This document shows positions 7,761-15,856 of a stretch of 26,086 nucleotides of DNA, one piece after another. Within the stretch, counting starts at the first letter, position 1, and every line of letters starts with the position of its first letter. Below the pieces are notes generated by a model. It saw only the letters and a list, made by a program, of their open reading frames with translations, was not told where the DNA came from and did not search any database. The stretch comes from Scybalousia_A sp964626385 (GTDB taxonomy: Bacteria; Bacteroidota; Bacteroidia; Bacteroidales; P3), in assembly GCA_964626385.1 (NCBI GenBank), contig CAZVEO010000027.1:1-26086 (forward strand). The letters run 5' to 3'. A program made the translations under genes and the position numbers.

Positions 7761-8372
7761 TTATTTTTTACTTTCTTTAATAATATTCATCAAAAGATTT
7801 CTTGCCCTAAATAATTTGGCTTTTACTGAACCCAAAGGCATATTTAACTCTAAGGCTATTTCTTCGTATGTTTTTTCTTGAAAATACCTTTTTTCTATTA
7901 ATATGCGATAATGAGGTTTGAGTTTTGCAACAATATCATGTACCCAAATTTTTTGTTGCTCAGACATTAATTCTTCCTCTGGTGATTTTCTATCAGAGGC
8001 AATGTTTTTTAAATACCCATAAACCTCTCCCTCTTCGTCCATTACAGAAGAATCTATAGATAAGGTATAGGCTTTTTGTTTGCGAATAAAATCTATACAA
8101 TTGTTAGTCGCTATTCTAAAAAGCCAAGTAGAAAAAGCGTATTCAGGTGTATAATCATTCAAAGATTTAAAAGCCTTACCAAAAGCCTCTATAGTCAAAT
8201 CATCTGCGTCCAAAGTGTTGCGGGTCATTTTCAAAAGCATATAATAAACTGGTTCCCTGTAAGTATCCAAAAGGTCAGCATACGCTTTTTGGTCGCCCTT
8301 TTCTCTTGCAAGAAGCACAAGTTCATAATCTCTTTGAGCCCTAATTGTCATTTGTCTGTTAGACGCACTCAT
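7761..8372 (-). CDS. ECF-type RNA polymerase sigma-70 family factor
   Basis: Predicted sigma factor of 203 residues that recruits RNA polymerase to its own promoter set. Seen: region 2 at about residues 30-100 (ADDLTIEAFGKAFKSL, STWLFRIATNNCIDFIRK) and region 4 at about 140-200 (ILIEKRYFQEKTYEEIALEL then PLGSVKAKLFRARN), a typical helix-turn-helix. I chose the ATG at 8372. The frame extends to 8468, but that extension is phenylalanine- and cysteine-rich, unlike a sigma N-terminus, and would start upstream of the best -7 box (8449-8456). No anti-sigma gene is adjacent, only the small lipoprotein. From memory this form is widespread in Bacteroidota as a stand-alone, possibly constitutive factor. 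Confidence 0.92.
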   Translation of the reverse strand: MSASNRQMTIRAQRDYELVLLAREKGDQKAYADLLDTYREPVYYMLLKMTRNTLDADDLTIEAFGKAFKSLNDYTPEYAFSTWLFRIATNNCIDFIRKQKAYTLSIDSSVMDEEGEVYGYLKNIASDRKSPEEELMSEQQKIWVHDIVAKLKPHYRILIEKRYFQEKTYEEIALELNMPLGSVKAKLFRARNLLMNIIKESKK

Positions 8373-8448
8373 ATTCTCTTTTTCAAAAAAAATAAATTTA
8401 TATACTAACGCAAAACACTTTTCTTTATTGTAAAGAACAAAAAAATTG

Positions 8449-8456
8449 CAAATATA
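8449..8456 (-). promoter_or_regulatory. -7 box upstream of the sigma factor gene
   Basis: TATATTTG on the minus strand fits the TAnnTTTG consensus exactly. It implies a start near 8443 and a leader of about 70 nt before the ATG at 8372. No convincing -33 TTTG lies at the usual distance, so this is a single-box call. Confidence 0.4.
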
Positions 8457-8586
8457 AAAACATTGCATACTCTTAATTATTTTATTTTGTTACAATATTT
8501 ACAATAAAAAGAATAAGCAAACGTTATAAAAAAACAATAGAATAAAGTTATTTAATAAAAAACTTAGTTAAAAACAAGATACGATA

Positions 8587-9507
8587 ATGACAAAAGTATT
8601 AGTAGCAACAGAAAAACCTTTTGCAAAGGTTGCTGTTGATGGAATTAGAGAAATAGTAGAAAAGGCAGGTTTTGAACTTGCTTTGTTAGAAAAATACACA
8701 GATGTACAGGAGTTCTATAAGGCAGTAGAGGATGCTGATGCTCTTATAGTACGTTCTGACAAAGTTACCAAAGAGGTTATTGACCATGCAAAGAAACTTA
8801 AAATTGTAGTTAGAGCAGGTGCTGGTTTTGACAACCTTGACCTTGAGGCTTGCACAAGCAAAGGTATAGTAGCAATGAACACTCCAGGACAAAACTCAAA
8901 TGCTGTTGCCGAGTTGGCCTTGGGTCTTATGATTTACATGGCAAGAACGAACTTTACTCCTGTTGCTGGTACAGAACTTTTGGGCAAACGTTTGGGTATT
9001 CATGCTTATGGACACGTTGGTAGACTTGTGGCTATGAAGGCTAAGGCTTTGGGTATGGAAATAATGGCTCTTGACCCATTTATTCCTGCTGAAAAAATAG
9101 AAGCTGATGGAGTTAAAGTTGCAAAAGATGTTGAGGAACTTTATTCTTCTTGCGACTATGTTTCTTTGCATATTCCTGCAAACGACCAAACAAAGAATTC
9201 TATCAACTACGCTCTTTTGAGCAAAATGCCAAAAGGAGCTTGCTTGGTAAACACAGCAAGAAAAGAGGTTATTAATGAGGTCGATATGGCAAAATTGTTG
9301 GCAGAGAGAGAAGACTTTAAATACGTTACTGATATAGCAGCAGGCAACGATGCAGAGCTTAAAGCCTTTGCTCCTCGCTACTTCTCCACTCCGAAAAAAA
9401 TGGGTGCTCAAACTAAAGAAGCGAACATTAACGCTGGACTTGCAGCTGCAAGACAAATAGTTGATTTTATAGTTAATGGAGTGACTAAATTTCAAGTAAA
9501 CAAATAG
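8587..9507 (+). CDS. serA: D-3-phosphoglycerate dehydrogenase, short form without ACT domain
   Basis: Predicted NAD-dependent dehydrogenase for the first step of serine synthesis (3-phosphoglycerate to 3-phosphohydroxypyruvate). Seen: the family signature VVRAGAGFDNLDLEA (74-88), the substrate loop NTPGQNSNAVAEL (98-110), a Rossmann segment GIHAYGHVGR (137-146), and NTARKEV with the expected catalytic arginine (R225). It is 306 residues and lacks the C-terminal regulatory domains of the E. coli enzyme. Odd: where most 2-hydroxyacid dehydrogenases have TPH with the catalytic histidine, this reads TPKKMG (268-273), and the usual DVFE glutamate region reads DIAAG. From memory relatives in Bacteroides share this. 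No serC lies beside it. It ends in a strong terminator, so it is probably transcribed alone. Confidence 0.85.
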   Translation: MTKVLVATEKPFAKVAVDGIREIVEKAGFELALLEKYTDVQEFYKAVEDADALIVRSDKVTKEVIDHAKKLKIVVRAGAGFDNLDLEACTSKGIVAMNTPGQNSNAVAELALGLMIYMARTNFTPVAGTELLGKRLGIHAYGHVGRLVAMKAKALGMEIMALDPFIPAEKIEADGVKVAKDVEELYSSCDYVSLHIPANDQTKNSINYALLSKMPKGACLVNTARKEVINEVDMAKLLAEREDFKYVTDIAAGNDAELKAFAPRYFSTPKKMGAQTKEANINAGLAAARQIVDFIVNGVTKFQVNK

Positions 9508-9532
9508 AACTTTGTTATTTACTAATATTCTG

Positions 9533-9569
9533 AATAGGACGTATTATAAAAAAAATACGTCCTATTTTT
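9533..9569 (+). terminator. Intrinsic terminator after the phosphoglycerate dehydrogenase gene
   Basis: AATAGGACGTATT (9533-9545) and AATACGTCCTATT (9554-9566) form a perfect 13-bp stem with an 8-nt A-rich loop, followed by a T-run to 9569. It lies 25 nt past the stop codon at 9507. Confidence 0.9.
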
Positions 9570-9613
9570 ATTAACTTTTCTTATCAAGATAGAGTGGTTT
9601 GTTTAATTTTTCT

Positions 9614-9621
9614 TAACTTTG
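9614..9621 (+). promoter_or_regulatory. -7 box upstream of the unknown secreted protein gene
   Basis: TAACTTTG matches TAnnTTTG and lies 32 nt before the ATG at 9654. A TTTG upstream is only 12 nt away, too close for the usual spacing, so the -33 element is uncertain. The strong terminator just upstream makes a fresh promoter here necessary. Confidence 0.45.
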
Positions 9622-9653
9622 CAACTCGTTATATTTATGTGTAAAAAAGTAGA

Positions 9654-10586
9654 ATGATGAGAAATATAATTTTTGCCTTAGTTGTTTTCTTTAGTCTGAT
9701 AGGTCAGGCACAGAACACGGAATTTTTGGATGATGCCAAAATGACAAAATTCGCCCAGGACTTGTCTAAGTTACCTTTTTCAGAAAGGGATGTGATACAC
9801 AAGGCTGTAAATCTTTTTAAGGCAGAGTTTAAGAATGATAAAGAGTGTGCGGATTGGGCTTATCAGCTATTGTATTTTTATCATGAACTTTCTTGTGAGG
9901 ATAAAACAAATACTTTGCACAAAACTTGGTCAGATGAGCAAATTCGTGCTTTAAAAATTAATGATATAGAGGTAATAAGTGGTATTCGTTCGGGAATGAA
10001 AAAATTTGAAAAAGAATACTCTAAATATGGTTACAGAATTATGTCCTATGAGGATACTTCGTACGCTATGGAAGTAGTGCCTTCTTATATTTATAATCAA
10101 GTAAAAAATTACTTAACTGATTTATATGCTTATTATCGCGGAGGTTGGATAGATGAGCATGATGTACCAACTTATTGGCATGCAGAATTGACTATAAAAC
10201 TTAGCGATGTCTTTAAACGCATACAATGGAGAGATGAGTTATTGGACAAAAATCCAGATTTTATTCGCAATGATTTGGTTACAAAAGAAATAGAAAATCT
10301 TTCCTTTGTTGTTACCAAAGGTTTGGAATACACTCCTATATATGACAAAAAGGGATATATAAAACAAGAATACAAATCTGCTCTGCAAACTTATTATAGG
10401 GCACATGAAAAAACAACTTGGGGGCTTTATTATACCGAGTTTGTGCATCGTTTGGCTTTGAATAAGTATAGAAATTCTGATGAAATAGACCGTTGGGTAC
10501 TTGAAACTCTTTTCCCCGAGGATAGAAAGAATATAGACCCTTTGTTGAAATATAAAGATATTCTTATAGACAATCTTATGGAGTAG
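9654..10586 (+). CDS. Secreted protein of unknown function
   Basis: I do not recognise this 310-residue protein. Seen: a signal peptide at residues 1-20 (RNIIFALVVFFSLIGQAQ, with a likely cut after AQA or QAQ), and then a mostly helical-looking, charged mature chain with many aromatic residues (for example DLYAYYRGGWIDEHDVPTYW near 159-178). There are no transmembrane segments after the signal, no lipobox, no C-terminal T9SS domain and no obvious catalytic motif. The start could also be the second ATG at 9657. Its own -7 box lies upstream, and the S9 peptidase gene follows after 52 nt on the same strand with no terminator between, so the two are probably co-expressed and both exported. Confidence 0.8.
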   Translation: MMRNIIFALVVFFSLIGQAQNTEFLDDAKMTKFAQDLSKLPFSERDVIHKAVNLFKAEFKNDKECADWAYQLLYFYHELSCEDKTNTLHKTWSDEQIRALKINDIEVISGIRSGMKKFEKEYSKYGYRIMSYEDTSYAMEVVPSYIYNQVKNYLTDLYAYYRGGWIDEHDVPTYWHAELTIKLSDVFKRIQWRDELLDKNPDFIRNDLVTKEIENLSFVVTKGLEYTPIYDKKGYIKQEYKSALQTYYRAHEKTTWGLYYTEFVHRLALNKYRNSDEIDRWVLETLFPEDRKNIDPLLKYKDILIDNLME

Positions 10587-10638
10587 TAATTGTTATACAC
10601 ATAGAAAAATTGAAATAAAAAAAAACACACAATAAATA

Positions 10639-12816
10639 ATGAAGAAAATATTTTTGTTTGCGTTTGCTCTTTTGGGAGTAGCCGTACTTTTTGCACAAAA
10701 AAATATAACAGTTGGGGACATTTGGAAGGACTATACCTTTAGACCAAAAGCAATAAGTGAGATACGTTCTCTCTCAGATGGAGAGCACTATTGTATTCTT
10801 ACTCGTTTTGGTATAGAAAAATACGAATATGCTACGGGTACAAAATTGGGTTATTATATAGATTTTTCTAAGCTTGGATTTGACAAAAATACTGTTGTCA
10901 GCGATTATTCAATAAGCAATGATAATGAAAAGGTGCTTTTGGCTACAAATTCTCAATATATTTATAGACATTCTTTTGTAGCAGATTATTATTTGTATAA
11001 TACAAAGGATAAAAGCATAAAAAAGATTGCAGATAAGAAAGTGAGACTTGCCGAGTTTTCTCCAAAGAATGACAAAATTGTCTATGTTTTTGACAACAAT
11101 TTGTATTGTTTGGATTTGAATACAGATAAAACAAGTCAAATAACCTTTGATGGTAAATACAACAATATAATAAATGGTACAACTGACTGGGTTTACGAGG
11201 AGGAGTTTGCTATAACAAAGGGTTTCTTTTGGAATAATGCCGGAAATAAAATAGCCTACTATCGTTTTGACGAAAGTGAAGTAAAGGAATATGATATGAC
11301 AATGTTTCCGCAGGACTCCACTTATCCTGTTGCTTATAAATACAAGTACCCAAAGGCAGGAGAGGATAATTCAAAGGTAGATATTTTTGTTTATGATTTT
11401 GATACACAAAAAAACACTAAATTAAATATTTCCGATAATGATTATCAAGATACTTATTACCCTCGTATGCAATGGACTTGGGAAGATAATGCTCTTTGCG
11501 TAACATTCTTAAATAGACACCAAAACGATTATAAACTCTATCTTATAGATGTAAATACTTTGCAAAAGCGTGTAATTTTTGAAGATAAGGATGAGTGTTA
11601 CATTGAGCAACCCGATTTTGTTACTTTTCTGAAAGACAAAAAAAATGTTATAGTTCGTTCAGAGAGAAATGGATATATGAATCTTTATATGGTAAATATA
11701 GCAAATGGCAAAGTAAGTCCTATAACATCGGGCAATTATGATGTTGATAATATTTGTTACATAGATGAAAACAATAAGCAGATATATTACACTGCTGCCA
11801 AATCTTTTAGTTACAATAGAGAACTTTTGAGAATAAACTTTAATGGCAAAAAGTTGGAGCAATTATCAGATAGAAATATTCAAGGAATTTATACTGCAAC
11901 ATTTTCTAAGAATGGTAAATACTATATTTCTTCTTTTTCCAATGTTTCTACACCTACTATTTATACAATAAACGACAACAAAGGCAAAACTCTTGTAACA
12001 CTTGAAAACAATGAAGATTTAGACAAGAAGCTTGGAGAATACAATATTGAGGACAAGCAATTTGATAGTTTTGTAAACGATAACGGAGATACTTTGTATT
12101 ATTGGACTATCAAGCCTACTAATATGCAAGAGGGCAAGAAATACCCTGTGCTTTTCTATGTTTATGGAGGACCTGGTTCGCAAGAGGTGTTAAATTCTCA
12201 GGCTCGTTTTTTTGATTATATGTGGTTTCGTATGTTAAGCGAAAAAGGATATATAATTGCTTGTGTAGATGGTAGAGGAACGGGTTTTAGAGGAGCAAAA
12301 TTCAAAAAATGTACTTATCTTAATTTGGGTAAAATAGAAGTGGAAGACCAAATCTCTGCAGCAAAATATTTTGGCACATTGCCTTATGTGGATAGGGAAA
12401 GAATAGGAATTTTTGGTTGGTCATACGGAGGTTATATGTCTTCTTTGTGTATAACCAAAGGACACGAATACTTTAAAACAGCCATAGCGGTGGCTCCTGT
12501 TACCAATTGGAGAAGTTATGACAATATTTATACGGAGCGTTTTATGCGTACTCCTCAAGAAAATGCTTCAGGTTATGATGACAATTGCCCTATACACTAC
12601 GCCAATTTATTAGAAGGCAATTACCTTTTGATACACGGTACAGCAGATGACAATGTACATTATCAAAATACTATGAATTGGACAACGGAATTGATAAAAA
12701 ATAATAAGCAGTTTCTTCAATTCTCTTATCCTGATAAGAACCATGGTATTTATGGAGGCAATACTCGTTACCACCTTTATACCATGATGACCAACTTCCT
12801 ACTCAAAAATTTGTAA
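10639..12816 (+). CDS. Dipeptidyl-peptidase IV-type S9 serine peptidase
   Basis: Predicted exopeptidase that removes N-terminal dipeptides (classically X-Pro) from oligopeptides in the periplasm. Seen: signal peptide at residues 1-19 (MKKIFLFAFALLGVAVLFAQ); an N-terminal beta-propeller (about 30-470) carrying DWVYEEEF, whose glutamates (187-189) correspond to the pair that binds the substrate amino terminus in DPP-IV; and a C-terminal alpha/beta-hydrolase domain with GWSYGGY (nucleophile S595), HGTADDNVH (D670/D671) and KNHGIYGG (H702). The catalytic triad is complete and the 725-residue length is typical. The gene lies downstream of a secreted unknown; the RM cassette begins 18 nt after its stop. 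Asaccharolytic peptide use would fit, but that is inference. Confidence 0.93.
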   Translation: MKKIFLFAFALLGVAVLFAQKNITVGDIWKDYTFRPKAISEIRSLSDGEHYCILTRFGIEKYEYATGTKLGYYIDFSKLGFDKNTVVSDYSISNDNEKVLLATNSQYIYRHSFVADYYLYNTKDKSIKKIADKKVRLAEFSPKNDKIVYVFDNNLYCLDLNTDKTSQITFDGKYNNIINGTTDWVYEEEFAITKGFFWNNAGNKIAYYRFDESEVKEYDMTMFPQDSTYPVAYKYKYPKAGEDNSKVDIFVYDFDTQKNTKLNISDNDYQDTYYPRMQWTWEDNALCVTFLNRHQNDYKLYLIDVNTLQKRVIFEDKDECYIEQPDFVTFLKDKKNVIVRSERNGYMNLYMVNIANGKVSPITSGNYDVDNICYIDENNKQIYYTAAKSFSYNRELLRINFNGKKLEQLSDRNIQGIYTATFSKNGKYYISSFSNVSTPTIYTINDNKGKTLVTLENNEDLDKKLGEYNIEDKQFDSFVNDNGDTLYYWTIKPTNMQEGKKYPVLFYVYGGPGSQEVLNSQARFFDYMWFRMLSEKGYIIACVDGRGTGFRGAKFKKCTYLNLGKIEVEDQISAAKYFGTLPYVDRERIGIFGWSYGGYMSSLCITKGHEYFKTAIAVAPVTNWRSYDNIYTERFMRTPQENASGYDDNCPIHYANLLEGNYLLIHGTADDNVHYQNTMNWTTELIKNNKQFLQFSYPDKNHGIYGGNTRYHLYTMMTNFLLKNL

Positions 12817-12834
12817 AACTTTAATAAAATATAG

Positions 12835-13803
12835 ATGCAAACTACTCTATTTGAAAACCAAGTATTAAAAGAAAAACAATTTTTCTTTGTCAATGGTAAT
12901 GTTATGAAATCAAATGATGATAACGTTTTAGACCAATTCTTTACAAATAGAGAAGTTGCAGAATATTTATACAAAAAAACAATAGATATTATTTCTATAT
13001 ATGAGACTGATATAGATAGTTTTTTGTGGATAGAGCCAAGTGTAGGAGAGGGAGCTTTTTATGACTTATTTCCTAAAAATAAAAGAATAGGTGTAGATAT
13101 TGCTCCTCTAAGAAAAGAGTTTATAAAATCAGATTTTCTAGAATATACTTTACCCAACTCTCGTAATATTGTTATGGGAAATCCGCCTTTTGGACATAGG
13201 GGAGTTATGGCGTTAGAATTTATTAATCATTCTGAAAAAGCCGAGTATGTGTGTTTTATCTTGCCAATGTTTTTTAATAGTAAGGGAAAAGGCTCTATAA
13301 AATATAGGGTAAAAGGATTTAATTTAATACATTCTGAAATTCTTCCTTCTAATACATTCTATTCTTATACGACAAAGAAAGTCAAAGATGTTAAGTGTGT
13401 ATTCCAGATATGGAGTAAAAATAATAAGGTGGAGAATAAAGAGTATAGTTGGTATAATAACAATGGTAAAGAACCTTTTGGCGATATAGTAAAAGTGGTT
13501 ACAGTTTCTTTGGCAAAAAAGAGAGAATGCGGGAAAAAATGGATTTTTGATAAAAAAGCTGATTTTTACCTTTCTTCCACTTTTTTTGATAAAATAGAGC
13601 CAGTATATTCTTTTGATGAAGTGAAGTATAAATCGGGTATAGCCATTATTTTGATTACACAGAACCAAGAAATAAGAGATAGAATTAAAAACATAATTAC
13701 TACCGCTGATTGGAAACAATATGCTACACTTGCGACAAACTCTTGCTATCATCTTGGTAAATCTAATGTTTTTCAATTATTAAATGATAAGTTAATCTTA
13801 TGA
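12835..13803 (+). CDS. Type II N6-adenine DNA methyltransferase
   Basis: Predicted SAM-dependent modification enzyme of a second RM pair. Seen: LDQFFTNREVAEYLYKKT (32-49), the usual motif X region; WIEPSVGEGAFYDLFP (65-80), motif I for SAM binding; GVDI (86-89), motif II; and GNPPFG (115-120), catalytic motif IV. The order X-I-IV and the NPPF form point to gamma-class N6-adenine methylation, as in EcoRI-type enzymes. The C-terminal third (about 200-322) would hold target recognition. The start may instead be M24 (MKSNDD), where the conserved part begins. The gene starts 18 nt after the peptidase stop with no promoter I can recognise, and its TGA overlaps the next ATG. Confidence 0.88.
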   Translation: MQTTLFENQVLKEKQFFFVNGNVMKSNDDNVLDQFFTNREVAEYLYKKTIDIISIYETDIDSFLWIEPSVGEGAFYDLFPKNKRIGVDIAPLRKEFIKSDFLEYTLPNSRNIVMGNPPFGHRGVMALEFINHSEKAEYVCFILPMFFNSKGKGSIKYRVKGFNLIHSEILPSNTFYSYTTKKVKDVKCVFQIWSKNNKVENKEYSWYNNNGKEPFGDIVKVVTVSLAKKRECGKKWIFDKKADFYLSSTFFDKIEPVYSFDEVKYKSGIAIILITQNQEIRDRIKNIITTADWKQYATLATNSCYHLGKSNVFQLLNDKLIL

Positions 13804-14366
13804 TGACAAGAAAAGATGATTTAAATAATATTTTGAAAGAAATCATAGAACGTAAACATAAAGAATTAAATTTGGGTATGGATTATAATTCTATTTTTTC
13901 TAAGATAAAAGATTTTGAAGCTAATGCCATTGGACAAATCGGTGAAGAATATGCTCGCAAAATTTGTAGAAGTATAACCACTATAGATCAAAACAATGAT
14001 GATACTGTACATAATGAATTTGATATAAGTACTGAAAGTGCTGTAAAGGTTGAGGTGAAAACTGCAAGATTAGGCAAAAAAGGAACTTTTCAATTTAATG
14101 GCATAGAACCAAGACGAAATTATGATTATATTCTTTGTTTGGGTATATGTTTAGATAAAGTTGTTTATCGTATTTTTTCACATAAAGATATAAAATATAT
14201 TCACGATGTTAGAAAATATTTTGTGGAACAGAATGATAAGTTCTGCAAACAACTTGTTCAAATGAATCCTGATAATCTCGTAAGTTATAAGCTTACTACG
14301 AGTTTAAAACAGATGTTTGAAATAGACAACTTACCTTTGGAGTTGAGTATTATATTTAATTCTTAG
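13800..14366 (+). CDS. Type II restriction endonuclease, small PD-(D/E)xK protein
   Basis: Predicted restriction partner of the upstream adenine methyltransferase. 188 residues. Seen: GQIGEEYARKIC (45-56) with E49 in a helix, EFDIS (D75), then VKVEVKTAR with E85 and K87, together a complete PD-(D/E)xK metal site; FNGIEPRRNYDYILCLGI follows as the next strand and helix. It starts by ATGA overlap with the methyltransferase, so the two are translationally coupled. I cannot assign a recognition site or a named family. tilS starts 3 nt after its stop, which makes tilS part of the same message unless a promoter lies inside this gene. Unbroken and probably functional. Confidence 0.82.
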   Translation: MMTRKDDLNNILKEIIERKHKELNLGMDYNSIFSKIKDFEANAIGQIGEEYARKICRSITTIDQNNDDTVHNEFDISTESAVKVEVKTARLGKKGTFQFNGIEPRRNYDYILCLGICLDKVVYRIFSHKDIKYIHDVRKYFVEQNDKFCKQLVQMNPDNLVSYKLTTSLKQMFEIDNLPLELSIIFNS

Positions 14367-14369
14367 ATT

Positions 14370-15707
14370 ATGTTACAGGATTTTCAGCATTATATAAAGG
14401 ATAATAAACTTTTTGATACAAAAAATGATAGGGTTTTGCTTGCTGTAAGTGGAGGGGTGGACTCTATGGTTATGCTTGATTTGTTTATAAGAAGTCACTA
14501 TAATTTTGCTATTGCCCATTGCAATTTTCATCTTAGGGGAGAGGAAAGTTTGAGAGATGAGTATTTTGTAAGGAAGTTTGCTCAAACCAACAATATACAA
14601 ATATTTGTTCAGGACTTTGATACCTATTCCTATATGGAAAAGGAGAAAAAAAGCCTTGAAATGTCAGCAAGAGATTTAAGATATGACTGGTTTAACAAGA
14701 TAATAAATGAAAATAATTTTACTTATCTTGCTACGGCTCATCACTCAGATGATTCGGCAGAAACCTTTGTTATCAACCTTTTAAGAGGAACGGGTATAGC
14801 GGGTTTACATGGTATTTTGCCTCAAAGTGGCAATATTATTCGTCCCTTGTTATTTGCTTCGCGTAGAAATATTAAAGACTATGCCGATAAGTATAATATT
14901 CAATTTGTTGAGGATTCTACCAATAAGGACAACAAATTTACTCGCAACAAAATACGCAATGAGGTAATACCTATTTTGAGAGAAATATCTCCAAATTTTG
15001 ATGTTATAATCAAGAAAAATATAGAGCGATTGAGGGAAACTGAAGTTGTTTTTCGTAAAGTAGTGGACAACGTTAAGGCAAACATACTGCAAAAAGAAGA
15101 TGATCATATAAAAATAAGTATAGAGGAAATTCTCAACCTGCAACCGCTACATATTTTTATGTATGAAATTCTTTCCGAATTTGGTTTTAATGAGTCAAAT
15201 ATAAATTCCATTTGCGAAACACTAAAAGACAATACTTCCTCAGGTAGAAAATTTTTTTCAGATAAATATAGATTGGTAAGAGATAGAAAATATTTGTTTA
15301 TTACTCCTCGCAAGCAAGAAAAACAATCCTCTGATTATACCATAGATGATTGGCAAACAAGCATAAAGACTCCTTTTTCATTGCAGTTAGAAACACTTAG
15401 AGACCTTAATTTTATACGTATACCAAAGACAAAAAGTGTTGCTATGTTGGACTATGATTTATTGAAATTTCCTTTACAACTAAGGCATTGGAGAAAGGGA
15501 GATGTTTTCTTTCCTTTTGGATTACATGGTAAGCAAAAATTATCTAATTTCTTTACAAATCAAAAATACTCTATCATAGATAAAGAAAAACAGTGGTTAT
15601 TATGCTCAGGTGAGGATATTGTTTGGGTGGTTGGAGAAAGAATAGATGATAGATTTAAGATTACAGATAAAACCAAAACCATTTATAAAATGGAGTTAGA
15701 TGACTAA
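14370..15707 (+). CDS. tilS: tRNA(Ile)-lysidine synthetase
   Basis: Attaches lysine to C34 of the CAU-anticodon tRNA-Ile so that it reads AUA, an essential step in bacteria. Seen: the PP-loop ATP pyrophosphatase motif SGGVDS (27-32) within VLLAVSGGVDSMVMLDL; HCNFHLRGEESLRDE (51-65); the TAHHSDDSAETFVINLLRGT segment (122-141); and a C-terminal TilS domain (about 360-440) with LRHWRKGDVFFPFG and KLSNFFTNQK. The length of 445 residues is normal. It sits only 3 nt behind the restriction endonuclease, an unusual place for an essential gene. Confidence 0.96.
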   Translation: MLQDFQHYIKDNKLFDTKNDRVLLAVSGGVDSMVMLDLFIRSHYNFAIAHCNFHLRGEESLRDEYFVRKFAQTNNIQIFVQDFDTYSYMEKEKKSLEMSARDLRYDWFNKIINENNFTYLATAHHSDDSAETFVINLLRGTGIAGLHGILPQSGNIIRPLLFASRRNIKDYADKYNIQFVEDSTNKDNKFTRNKIRNEVIPILREISPNFDVIIKKNIERLRETEVVFRKVVDNVKANILQKEDDHIKISIEEILNLQPLHIFMYEILSEFGFNESNINSICETLKDNTSSGRKFFSDKYRLVRDRKYLFITPRKQEKQSSDYTIDDWQTSIKTPFSLQLETLRDLNFIRIPKTKSVAMLDYDLLKFPLQLRHWRKGDVFFPFGLHGKQKLSNFFTNQKYSIIDKEKQWLLCSGEDIVWVVGERIDDRFKITDKTKTIYKMELDD

Positions 15708-15770
15708 GGAACGATAAATAAACCTATAACAACTTTTGATTCAATTTTTCAAAAAAAAGTTTTTTTTGTC

Positions 15771-15799
15771 TTGCTGTATTAAAAAAAATACTATATTTG
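15771..15799 (+). promoter_or_regulatory. Probable promoter of the Omp28-like gene
   Basis: TTG (15771-15773), an 18-nt spacer and TATATTTG (15792-15799) fit the Bacteroidota pattern, and a second TTTG occurs at 15765-15768. An A8/T8 tract lies just upstream. The leader to the ATG at 15857 is about 50 nt. Confidence 0.5.
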
Positions 15800-15856
15800 C
15801 AAAATAATGAAAGGGTAGAATTAAATATATTAACTAACTAAATAAATAAATCTATT

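Noticed and set aside
8373..8468. N-terminal extension of the sigma factor frame to 8468
   Set aside because: The added 32 residues are rich in Phe, Cys and Tyr, unlike a sigma factor, and would begin upstream of the -7 box at 8449-8456. The ATG at 8372 gives the normal family start.
15751..15768. A8-G-T8 near-palindrome before the Omp28-like gene, considered as a terminator of tilS
   Set aside because: The stem would be only A-T pairs with almost no loop, so it would not be stable. It is more likely an AT-rich promoter-upstream tract.
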